A stretch of DNA of 64,000 nucleotides, from positions 62,001-126,000 of the forward strand of contig JAVXUO010003015.1 of assembly GCA_033065855.1 (NCBI GenBank), given 5' to 3'. Of this stretch, positions 1 through 8,808 are shown piece after piece (the first letter of the stretch is position 1; each line of letters begins with the position of its first letter). This DNA is from Escallonia rubra (taxonomy: Eukaryota; Streptophyta; Magnoliopsida; Escalloniales; Escalloniaceae). Under the pieces are notes generated by a model. That model was not told the DNA's origin, made no database searches, and saw only the letters and a list, made by a program, of their open reading frames with translations. Both the position numbers and the translations under genes were made by a program.

Positions 1-1034
1 GCATATGAGGGTGAGCCAATGGATAGTGAGGCCGTGGCGGTGGAGCAGGCAACGGCTTACATTGTGGAGCCAGTCAGTCGTCCAGAGCAGACATCAGCAT
101 ATGTTGTGGAGCCAGTTGAGCAGGTCAGTCATCCGAGTCCGTCGACTGTCTTGGTCGAGGAGGTGTTCGGTGGCCTGATGGGTCATATTTTTGAGGGAGA
201 TGATTGGTGGGCCAGAAAAGAGCCAGATGCTCCGCTGGGAGTGCATGACGGGCTGCCGGCTACACATGCGATGGCTAGAGATCCGTTGCCAGGACAGGAG
301 TTACCTGGTCCATCTATTGTGGAGCCTGTGGCGGTTACATTGTCAGGGTCAGCCGTAGATATGGGTGATGCTCTGTTGGCGATGCATGCTGCTACTGTTG
401 GCGTGAGATCAGTGGGTGGTGGGGCAACATGAGCTGATGTTGCCAGTGGCGGGTCTTCAGTCGGACAGGTGGACGGTACACCCTGGAAGGGCATCGGGTT
501 GTCTGATTCAGTAGTCCGTCGGTTGGAGATGATTAGGGTGAGATAGCCCTAGACATTTGATGGTCCTATTACCATGCAGGGCATAACATTGATCAAGGCG
601 ATGTATGCTGCATTTGTGGATTGGCTGGCGACACTTGGTGCGGTGCCAGCCTCGACTTGGACTTCGGAGGTCATATCAGAGTTTATGTAAGAGCTCGAGC
701 CTTTCGTATCTTCTGGCTTCTAGTTGGATTGGTTGGCCGACTATATCAGAGCGAGGGAGCAGAGTGCTGAGGCCGTGGCTGGACTGACCTTGTAGGAGCG
801 CAGGAGGTGGCGTGGCAGGGTCAGAGACGATTGCTTGATGCAGCACTGACAGATGTGACTCGGGAGGTGGCCGAGATACGGGTCCGGCTTGCCGAGGCAG
901 AGGCTCGACAGATAGAGATAGAGAGCCAGTGGGCCAAGTGGGATGATAGATGGTTTGACTTACAGACCCAGCGATGGACTTTGGAGTCGTATACTTCTGA
1001 TTCTGTTGGTGCATTGCTTACTTCTTTACGTTAG
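1..1034 (+). pseudogene. Broken extra reading frame, antisense to the Tat-type retroelement (partial)
   Basis: An open frame enters from the window edge and runs past an ATG at 19 to a TGA at 430-432. The same frame stays coding-like through that TGA and two TAGs near 544-552, on to a TAA near 690. A second open stretch follows at 807-1034, predicted as a charged coiled-coil segment (residues about 10-50, rich in E, R, A and Q), ending TAG. The first part is rich in repeated 'VVEPV'-type segments and in acidic and Pro residues. I recognise no enzyme domain. It lies just beyond the integrase end of the minus-strand Tat element and on the opposite strand. That is where Tat-lineage elements such as Grande and Retand are known to carry an additional antisense gene. 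Assignment as that extra gene is inference from position. It could instead be an unrelated host gene remnant. Confidence 0.45.
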
Positions 1035-1484
1035 ATGTCGTGTACTTGTTCATTTTGCTAGTAGACATTGGTTCGTAGTGGCCTGCAAACCTGTGACTTG
1101 TATACATTTGGTTGATATTGATATGGCAGTCATATGGTTATTTTGTACCTGTGTTTGTTGTGAGATGATGCTTAACTTTTGATGTGCTTGTATGTCTTGC
1201 ATGTGGTGTCTTCCCATTGTGGTTCCCCCCTCCCCGCCCATAACAAGCTACTTAGTGAATGATGTGTAAATGAAAGAGTGCATTACATACAGTAGTTGAG
1301 GTGACTGAATGATCTTTGCATTGTTAGTATTTGGGCCAAAATGCCATTACATGAGTAAAGTAAGAACTTGTAATAATCAGAAAAAGGTACAAGTCATAAA
1401 CATGTGTGCATATACAAAAATGCTATGTGTGTAAATGTTCTAAGCTTTGGGCGAGTAGAGCTGGGGGGAACAATCCACAGCTGG
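1035..1484. other. Non-coding spacer between integrase end and antisense frame
   Basis: No credible reading frame on either strand. It has the expected position of the untranslated region between pol and the extra antisense gene of the Tat element. A short pyrimidine run lies at about 1225-1240. No LTR edge is visible here, so the 3' LTR of this element must lie left of the window or be lost. Confidence 0.4.
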
Positions 1485-2690
1485 TCATGCATAATACTTC
1501 TTCAGATAGCGGCCGTTGATAGGTGCCGTGATTTGTTCGTCTTCCATGTTGAGCAGGAGGTAGGAGCCGTTGTCTCTAGCTTCATGCACTTGAAGTGGTC
1601 CTTCCCAATTCGGTGTGAATTTGGGGGCTGACATGTTGGTGCGTACATTTTTGGCACCTTGGAGAACAAGATCGCCCTCGACGAATGTTCGTTGCTTCAC
1701 AGTCTTTCCATATGCCTTGGTGAGTTGTTCGTGATACTTCTTCATTCAGCGCAAGGCATTGGCTCTCCTTTCATCAAGTCCTTCAAGGGCGGTCATTCTG
1801 GTTTCTTCCTCCCCAAGCCCACTGCTTAGGGAGAGTCTGGCTGATGCGACCGCAATCTCTGCTGGTACCACACACTCGTCGTCCCCGTAGACAAGGGAAA
1901 AGGGTGTGGCCTTCGTTGCTGTGTGCTTGGAGGTTTCTATAAGTCCAAAGTTCAAGGCTTAACTTTTTGGACCATGAACCACTTGCATCATGGACCATTC
2001 GTGACAGTACTCACAGTAGAGTCTTGTTAGAAGCTTCAGCTTGACCATTCCCTTGTGGGTAGTAAGGCGTGGATGTATCATGGTTGATATTGTATCCTTC
2101 CATGAAAGCTCGGACATCCCTATTGATGAATGGCGTGCCGTTGTCAAATATGATACACCGGGGGATGCAAAGCGACAGACGATGTGATCACGCAAAAAGT
2201 TGGCAATGGCACCTCCCGTGGCTTTTCGCAGGGGTATAGCCTCGACCCACTTTGTGAAACGTTCCGTTGCGACCATAATCCAAGTGTGACCCCGAGATGT
2301 TAGGTGGATAGGGCCTATGAGGTCGAGAGCCCAAGAGTGAAATGGCCAAGGGGCCAAGATCATGTAGAGGTCAGACGCCGGTGTGTGCATCCTATCGGCG
2401 TGCCTTTGGCAGGGTTGATAATGTCGGACATGAGAGATGGAGTCGGATTCCATGGTTGGCCAATAGTATCACATCCTTAGCAATTATGCGTACAACTTTT
2501 GAGATCCTTGGTGCTCCCCACAATCACCATTGTGCACTTCATTAATTACTTCCACAGCTTGGGCACCTTGTAAGCACCGCACGGTGCGTCCCGCAAAACC
2601 TTTAAGAAACAACTCGCCTTCCATCATAAAATATCTGACCAATTTTCCGTTTGATGGATCGTGCCGAGCTACGGTCAGGAGGTAGTATCC
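1485..2690 (-). pseudogene. Ty3/gypsy integrase (Tat lineage), frameshifted
   Basis: Integrase inserts reverse-transcribed element DNA into the genome. On the minus strand the order is: zinc-binding part with HNGDCGEHQ near 2530 and a Cys pair near 2410; catalytic core with the first Asp in 'DLIGP' near 2320, the second in 'IFDNGTPF' near 2145 and Glu in 'QGNGQAEASN' near 2035; and a C-terminal part ending 'NGRYLKKYYA' at 1485. The catalytic D, D, E residues are visible, but they sit in different frames, with shifts near 2150, 2040 and 1960-1750 and an in-frame stop. The enzyme cannot be made as a whole. It follows the RNase H/linker region of the same element. Confidence 0.85.
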
Positions 2691-3426
2691 CATGAGATAG
2701 ATATTGGATGAAAGGTTGACGCCAGTCGCCCTCGACGTTGATCATAAGTGCTTCCACACGATCCGTCACATATAAGCATTCGGGACAACCCCGTTGTATG
2801 TCTGACGCATCCTTGGCCATGGATGGCCAAAAGAGGCCCATGCACTGGAGGCGACGGTATAGGGGGGACCGTCGAGGCCACAACACTTCTGATGGCCAAG
2901 CTATAGTTTATGTTTTGCTTCTTCCGATGCCAAACACCTGGCTAGAGTGCCTCCGGGACATCGTCTGTACAAGACATCTCCCAACATCAAAAAGTCTGTA
3001 AGGGTAGAGGCATAGGCAAGGGATGGCACCTTAATCGTCTACAGTAATGTCCTTCGGGACTAGGTTCAATGATGTGCATGGTTCTGTGCTTTTGATGATG
3101 GTTAGCATTCGCTGCTCACCATCAACCTCCATCTTTGACGCGATCGTGGCCAAGTTGTCCGCATGTCTGTTGTAACACCTGTTGTGATGTTCATACTGGA
3201 CATGGCCAAGTCTTCCTTCCAAGTGTTGCACTAAGGCACGATAGGGTGCCAAGGCTGGCTCCTTAACTGTATAAACTCCCCGTCGGCCTGCTTCATGATC
3301 AAGTTCGAGTCTCCTTTCACGCATAATGATTTAGCCCCCATACTAGTAGCCAACATGAGGCCAATGACAAGTGCCTCATACTCAGCTTCATTGTTAGATA
3401 CAGGGAACACAAGCTTGAAGGATAGG
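2691..3426 (-). pseudogene. Ty3/gypsy RNase H and linker (Tat lineage), 5' truncated
   Basis: The minus strand from 3426 downward reads 'NNEAEYEALVIGL' (the conserved RNase H Glu region) and then 'VKGDSNLI' (the conserved Asp region). A tail follows with 'HNRCYNRHADNLATIAS' that matches the end of plant gypsy RNase H domains. The downstream linker contains 'WRQPFIQYLSHGILPPD', a typical Tat/Athila RNase H-to-integrase linker. Several frame changes separate these blocks. The N-terminal half of the domain is missing because an LTR edge abuts at 3427. A segment near 2880-2760 with 'FWPSMAKDASDIQRGCPEC' looks like a zinc-finger half that normally sits in integrase, so this stretch may be rearranged. 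Confidence 0.75.
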
Positions 3427-4381
3427 TGTCACGCTCCCAACACGGGAGGCCGTGATTATCAACAAACCACTAAATATACCGCTACGGTTCTAAAAGCAAC
3501 GGTATAAATAGAGCACTAAAAACCTTCATACATAAAATATTCCCATATACAACGAAAGTCTATTACAAAACATACCCAAAGTATTCCTTTACAAAATGAT
3601 TTTTTTTCTATGCGCAGCGGCTAAGCAAATATTCCAATACATTTACATTGAATAACCCCTAAGCGGGAAAGATTTCCAAAGTGTGGATACAAAAATTCAA
3701 TGATAAGCAAAAGTCGAAGGTCTTCAAGGCTGCCATAACATTCAATTGTCACTTTCCTCACCTATGGCAAAGGTAAGGTAGGAGAGAAAAAGGGGTGAGC
3801 TCAAATAGCCCAGTAAGGTAGTATGGATAGCAAGATCTCAAGCAAATCTAACAGAACCGAATGACAATATTAAATAGAGAGGAGCAACATTTTTAAGCAT
3901 TTGACCCAAAACACATGTCAATTATATGTCGGGTATGCTACAAACATACGAAGACTATGTTGGTCATAAGACCCAAATGTCGAACCAAACATACAAACAT
4001 CAAACGTGTGCTACCGGTAGCATGCTAGGAGACTATTTCTCACTAACATCTCAAACATATGTCCAAAGGACCCTCTTAATCTGAGAGTTGTTCCACATAG
4101 TCAATGTCAATCTTAAATTGACGGCCATAATTATACATATGCAAAGGTGTACTCATCAAGGCACAATAGGAAGATAGAGTACACAATGTTATGAACGAAA
4201 GCAAAGATTAGACAACCAATAGTGAACCAATGAAGATAAACAAATTGAACAAGCATAAGTTTTTAAATTTCAAAAATACCTTCCCACAGCAAAAAGCGAT
4301 AATATCCCTTACCTCAAAAGCTTTCGAACAAGGAAAACTTCAAAGCACCACCTTAAAGCCAAAGGATATTCCCAAGTCTTC

Positions 4382-4450
<69 letters not shown>

Positions 4451-4850
4451 CGAAAAGGAAAAGAATTAGGGAGCAAAAGAAACAAAGAGTCCAAAAAGGC
4501 TTAAACGGAAGTAAGGTGTCTATTTATATGGAACATAAAATTTTAAGCTTTTAGTCGAAGGAAAGACTTTGCCTTCGACCGAATCCAGCAGATGTAAAAA
4601 TGCTAAATGTTTTTTTTAGTCGACCGAAAACCTTTTTAGTCGACTAAAAACTTCAGTAGCTTATTCTACACACAAAAAATCTTTTCATTCGAAGCTAAAA
4701 CTATTTTTAGTCGACCGAAAACCTTTTTAGTCGACTAAAAACTTCAGTAACAATAAAAACCATTTTCTTAATATTATCAAAAGACCACAAACTTATTTAC
4801 TTAGAATAATAAATGCACATAAGAAAAAGACAAATTTTCGGGGTATTACA
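3427..4850 (-). mobile_element. Tekay/Del-type LTR (3' LTR) nested in the Tat element
   Basis: The plus-strand edges are tgtcacgctccc at 3427 and cggggtattaca at 4850, giving a TG..CA element of 1424 bp. Read on the minus strand it starts TGTAATACCCCG, the usual start of Tekay/Del LTRs, and is directly preceded there by a polypurine tract. The plus-strand block near 3790-3825 (ggtgagctcaaatagcccag) recurs in the LTR at 23009 and is a shared family feature. It contains a (TC)n tract at 4384-4448 and two copies of a roughly 45-bp block with gtcgaccgaaaa/gtcgactaaaaa near 4615 and 4708. A TATA-like tatttatat lies near 4520. No autonomous coding capacity is present. Confidence 0.8.
4384..4448. 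repeat. (TC)n microsatellite
   Basis: About 33 perfect TC dinucleotides inside the Tekay-type LTR. The related LTR at 23009 has only a short TC run at the same place (near 23990-24005), so the tract has expanded in this copy or shrunk in the other. Any open frame across it is a Ser-Leu repeat artefact. Confidence 0.95.
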
Positions 4851-4864
4851 TTCTCTCCCCCTTA
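4851..4864 (-). promoter_or_regulatory. Polypurine tract of the Tekay-type element
   Basis: The minus strand reads AAGGGGGAGAGAA directly before the LTR start TGTAATACCCC. This is the normal position of the plus-strand primer in reverse transcription. It shows that the LTR at 3427-4850 is a 3' LTR with a remnant of its internal region, not a solo LTR. Confidence 0.8.
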
Positions 4865-4896
4865 AAAGAATTCCGTCTGCGGAATTAAAACGTACC

Positions 4897-5022
4897 TTAA
4901 ACAGCAAAGAGATGAGGGTGCTTTTCGCCCATAGCATCCTCGAGTTCCCACGTCGCTTCTTCCATTGAATGGTTACGCCAAAGCACCTTAACCAACTTAA
5001 TAGTCTTAGTGCGCAAAATTTG
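4897..5022 (-). pseudogene. C-terminal chromodomain end of a Tekay/Del integrase
   Basis: The minus strand reads 'LRTKTIKLVKVLWRNH', then 'EEATWELEDAM' and 'KHPHLF', ending in a stop just before 4897. This matches the end of the integrase chromodomain that closes Tekay/Del polyproteins, which is thought to help target heterochromatin. The upstream part of that polyprotein is absent. By chance the fragment is fused in an open frame to the RT of the Tat element, so one open frame (4897-5469) joins two unrelated elements. The stop is followed by about 30 bp, then the polypurine tract and LTR, as expected for the Tekay 3' end. Confidence 0.8.
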
Positions 5023-5065
5023 ATAATGAGATCGTCGCTTCTTAGACTTGATAATGAGATCGTCG
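5020..5065. repeat. 28-bp-period direct repeat at the Tat/Tekay fusion point
   Basis: The 18-mer ttgataatgagatcgtcg occurs at 5020-5037 and again at 5048-5065. The right copy is genuine RT coding sequence (the 'DDLII' region on the minus strand). The left copy is read in a different frame and adjoins Tekay sequence. This looks like templated filler copied during end joining. Confidence 0.8.
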
Positions 5066-5841
5066 ACGTAGTCTTCCACTGTACGGTGTAGCATGTCGTG
5101 AAAGATGGCTGTCATCGCCCTTTGATAGGTAGCACCCGCATTCTTGAGATCGAAGGGCATGACCTTCCAACAAAAGTTACCCATGTGTGTTCGGAAGGCT
5201 GTCTTGGCGCAGTCGTCCGGGTTCATTCGAATTTGGTTGTAACCGACAAAACCATCCATGAAAGATAAGGTCTCGTGTCCGGCGGCAGCCTCCGTAAGCA
5301 TGTCGATGTTGGGCAATGGGAACTCGTCTTTGGGGCATGCTTTGTTCAAGTCCCGAAAGTCAATACAAATGCGGACTTGGCCGTTCTTCTTTTGTACATG
5401 GACGACATTAGCCAGCCATATGGGGTGAGTGATAGGTTCAATGAAGTCGGCCTGCAGAAGTCGCTCCATCTCTTATTTGATCTTTAATTCGATCTCGGGG
5501 TAGAAGGACCGCGGATGTTGTTGGACAGGGCTGGACCCTGTAGCAATGTTGAGATGGTGCGTCACCAAGGCGGGATCCAATCCAGGTATCTCGTTGTAAC
5601 TCCATGCCAATACATCGCGATATTCGCGAAGGAGGGTAACCAATTCCTCTCTTCGGCCCGGGGCGAGTTTTGTGCCAATGTATGTCAGTTGAGGTTCCTC
5701 ACCCGGGTCAGCCGGGTTGATTTCTTCAAGATCTTTGGCTTGCAGTCGAGGGCCATCTTCATAGCAAGGTAGGGCAGCGCCCGGGGTAAGTTCAGGGTCT
5801 GGCGGGCATTGCCCGACCGCGCAGCACCATTCAGTTTCCAT
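5038..5841 (-). pseudogene. Ty3/gypsy reverse transcriptase (Tat lineage), 3' truncated
   Basis: Reverse transcriptase copies element RNA into DNA. On the minus strand one sees the upstream region with 'REYRDVLAWSYNEIPGLDP' (5841-5473) and then, after an in-frame stop near 5472, 'LLQADFIEPI', 'RICIDFRDLNKACPKDEFP', 'MPFDLKNAGATYQRAM' and the catalytic 'YVDDLIIKS' near 5070-5045. All core motifs up to the YVDD box are present. The thumb and connection region is missing, because the sequence passes directly into the Tekay fragment. Protease lies upstream and RNase H resumes at 3426. The in-frame stop and the truncation make it inactive. Confidence 0.9.
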
Positions 5842-6180
5842 GGGCAGGTCAGGGTCGGGGGGGTCAAATGACGGACCACATGTATCCCCTGCACACCGTC
5901 ATAATTGGTAGATTACTTTTCCATCTTTGACGATGCGTTGGAAGGTTGGTTCAGCCTTTTGCTTCTTGGACTCGGGGGATGAAGGGGGGGAGTTGGTTGT
6001 GGCAGCAGGCAGAGGCACCGAGGTCGATCCTTTGTTCTTGGTACTTTTCTTGGTCTTGGACTTGGGAGGCTTGTTTCCACACAGCTCATCCCAATTTGGC
6101 AACTTGGTGGAATGTATATGAGTAGCATTCTCACCATCCTCGGCAAGCTCAGTGAAGAAAGAGGCCTCGGCGAAGTAAGA
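5842..6180 (-). pseudogene. Low-complexity linker between protease and RT
   Basis: The minus-strand frames here are rich in Lys, Pro, Ser and Thr (for example 'KPPKSKTKKSTKNKGSTS' near 6080-6030) with no recognised domain. The position between protease and RT fits a disordered linker of the Tat polyprotein. Frames change at least once, near 5895. Confidence 0.45.
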
Positions 6181-6609
6181 TTAGGCACATTCGAAGGGGG
6201 CCTTGGTTGCAGGGATTGTCATCGCTACCTTATGTCCCGCAGGACCGGCCACCATTTTCACATACTGGTGGTACGTTGAAGGAATAACCTTGTTAACATG
6301 AATCCAAGGTCGGTCGAGTAGGAGGTGGAAGGCAGGCTCGCTGTCTATCACATGGAAAGTAGTGTCACGACGGACAGTTTCAACCATGAGGTCAACAGTG
6401 ATATGGCTGAGGGTCGGCTGGGGACCTTGCCTGAAGCCGGCAATTTTGATGGGGTCGCGGATAATTTTTCTTGGGGAAATGCCTGCTCGTTGCAAGGCGA
6501 TGAGATGTATGATGTTGATTGAGGCGTCGCAGTCTACTAAGGCTCGGCGGAAGCCCGTGCCATTAATGGTGCATTCGAGGAACAGTGGCCGATTGTGGTG
6601 TTCGATCAT
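6181..6609 (-). pseudogene. Retropepsin-like aspartic protease (Tat lineage)
   Basis: A 142-codon minus-strand frame starts 'MIEHHNRPLFLECTINGTGF', followed by 'RALVDCDASINIIHL' at residues about 23-37. This corresponds to the retropepsin active-site segment that normally reads D-[ST]-G-A-S. Here the Gly is replaced by Asp and the preceding residue is Cys, so the canonical triad is lost. 'FHLLLDRPWIH' near residue 95 matches the conserved end of plant gypsy proteases. The enzyme would cut the Gag-Pol polyprotein; the changed active site suggests it is dead. Gag lies upstream at higher coordinates and RT downstream. Confidence 0.8.
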
Positions 6610-6752
6610 TGGCGAGTCCTCGTCCGAGAAAATGAATGCAGTAGGAGGGACGTGTCAGAGTTTGGCTTGGGCAGCGAAACATTCAGGACCGAGGCTTGTG
6701 GTGACCTCGATCAGACAGTTCGAGAGGTAAGTCCGTGCTGCGGGTGAAAACC

Positions 6753-8741
6753 CTATTTCATCAAAAAGCCTTTAATCTTCGTCATTTGTCCAACTGAGGA
6801 CGCTAGCTGAGGAGCGGAAGGTACACAAGGTGTGACCGTAAGAATGCCCTCCGTAGGGGCTTCGGGGATGATAGGCTCGATGTGGTCAGTAACGGCCATG
6901 AGCACATGATGCTCCCTGTTGTTGTTGCCATGGTGTGGGTAAGGGTTCCTACGCACATCGTTGTTCTTTCGTAGCTTTAGGTTGCCTGACGCGACCTTCC
7001 TTGCAAAGATAGCTCGTAGCCCATTGCAGTCTTTGAGATGATGGCCAAGAGCTTGATGGTAAGGGCAGTAGTTAGGTCTGGCCATTTCCGCGTCCATGAT
7101 GTTGGTCCTCATTGGTGGCAGTTGGAAGTTGTTGTCATTTGCCACCCATTCCGCCAAGAGTTCTTTCACCGTATTCAAATCACATGGATAGTCGGGTGCA
7201 GTCTTCCGTTACCTTCGCTTGTCGGAGCGTCGGTCCCCATCTTGGAACTGAAGCTTGAAGCCAGTGTAGCTGTTGTTGTTGTTTTTGGTGTTGTTGTTCT
7301 TGCTCTGAGTGCCGGATATGTCTGCTAAGGCCAGCATTGCATCTTGTGGGCGGGGCTTCCACGATTTGACAGGGCCGACCGACTCGTAAGTACGACGGGC
7401 CGTTTCCTTGAGGTGTCCCCATGACCTCAACTGCAGGTTCTCGATATGCACCCGGTAGATGTCACTCATGGTTTTTATGCATATGGGAACCAATGTCTCA
7501 TCCTTACTAAAATATGTACACTCGAGTCATTTAAGGTGAAAGCGGTGCACATATCTGTTTAAGTCTTCATCGGGATTCTGGTGGATGTCGGCGATATCCA
7601 TTATGGTTACCCTTTCAGATTCGTAGTGGAATTTGTCCAAGAATAGTTGGACCATTTCACTCCAAGAATGGACAGTCCCCGCGGGGATCTGATGATACCA
7701 AGTGTATGCCAAGCCTGTGAGGGACTTGTGAAACTCCCTTAACTTCAAACTATCACCCGGGCCATATTGCACCAATGAGCCGGCGAATCTTGTTAAGTGC
7801 TCACGGGCGTTGCCCTCACGTCCGTTAAAGAGCACAAAGATGGGTTGCTTGTATTTGAGTGGGTATGGTATGATGCCTATGTCGTTGGCATACAACGCAT
7901 GGCCTGTCAGTCGGGCTGATGAGTCGGGTGTAGAATTTTGTGACAGTCGGTGGAGGAGTGCATTGGAGACATAGTGGGGAGATGGTTCATCATGGCCAAC
8001 CAAGGGATGATGGCTTGCTGGGGTGCCACGAGCCCCCGAGCCCCCCAACGGGGTGACTTGATGAGCATGAGCAACAGAAGGATGATAGATGACAGGTGCT
8101 GGTAATGGTAAGTGTATGGGGGCATGGGTGGGTGGGCGAGACATATCCACCACTTGACCGATCGTTTGATGTTACTTCGTTGGGTAGGGGTTGGGCTCCA
8201 TCTCAATGGAGTCATGAGTTTCAGAAGAGCTTCGGGCTGGCACATGCTGAGGTGCGACAACAAGGAGAAACTGTTGCAACACTGGTCTGAGGTCTGCCTA
8301 CGGTCTGCGTGATGGCATCGCGGGATGTAGTGTATCAGCTACAGGTGGTGAAGATGTTGCGAGTCCTACCGCCAATGGTCTAGATGATCGAGGCGGCGGT
8401 GGTCGCGACACTGGGGCCTGAGCGGCGTCAAGAGCCAACCCAGGTTCGGAAGGTTGGACAGGTGCAATGGTTTGTTGGGAGGCCATCGCCTATATGGATC
8501 TTTGCATTTCCATAATTGCGGCCATCAGAGTGGTCTGCGAGTCTTGTAGATTAGCAATGGTGGGAGTGAGCTGCTGAATGGCCGCACTGACTACAACTTG
8601 TACGTCGGGTGCGATCGTTGGTGACTGGTCTTGGAGACGCATGGCACTAGTCCCTTCTTGTTCACCAAGGTGATCCTCCTCTTACACGGTATGGATAAGG
8701 CCCTGGCTGGTAGCCCTCGTAACTCTTCGTTGCATAGGCAT
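6753..8741 (-). pseudogene. Tat-lineage gag (capsid/nucleocapsid), multiply broken
   Basis: On the minus strand an ATG at 8741 begins 'MPMQRRVTRATSQG' and meets stops near 8685 and 8490. Open stretches follow at 8486-8298 and 8153-7527. The latter holds the retrotransposon gag core with 'PFHRF'-like and 'YTWYHQIPAGTVHSWSEM' segments and 'DEDLNRYVHRF'. The 7178-6753 stretch holds 'YCPYHQALGHHLKDC', a CxxH-type knuckle typical of Tat Gags instead of CCHC. At least four stops or frameshifts separate the blocks. Gag would assemble the particle that carries element RNA. The start choice rests on the primer site lying just upstream at 8788-8805. Confidence 0.8.
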
Positions 8742-8787
8742 GGTGACTGAGTGTGGTATATAGGTAGACTGCAATACGATGCTCACC

Positions 8788-8805
8788 TCCCCAGCAGAGT
8801 TGCCA
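8788..8805 (-). promoter_or_regulatory. Primer-binding site of the Tat element
   Basis: Three bases after the LTR end the minus strand reads TGGCAACTCTGCTGGGGA, which has the form complementary to the 3' end of a plant tRNA-Arg, as described for Ogre/Tat elements. One position differs from the usual TGGCGACTC. The tRNA assignment is from memory of the family, not from a search. Confidence 0.65.
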
Positions 8806-8808
8806 AAA

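Noticed and set aside
4230..4469. Frame ending in a Ser-Leu repeat
   Set aside because: Translation of the (TC)n microsatellite.
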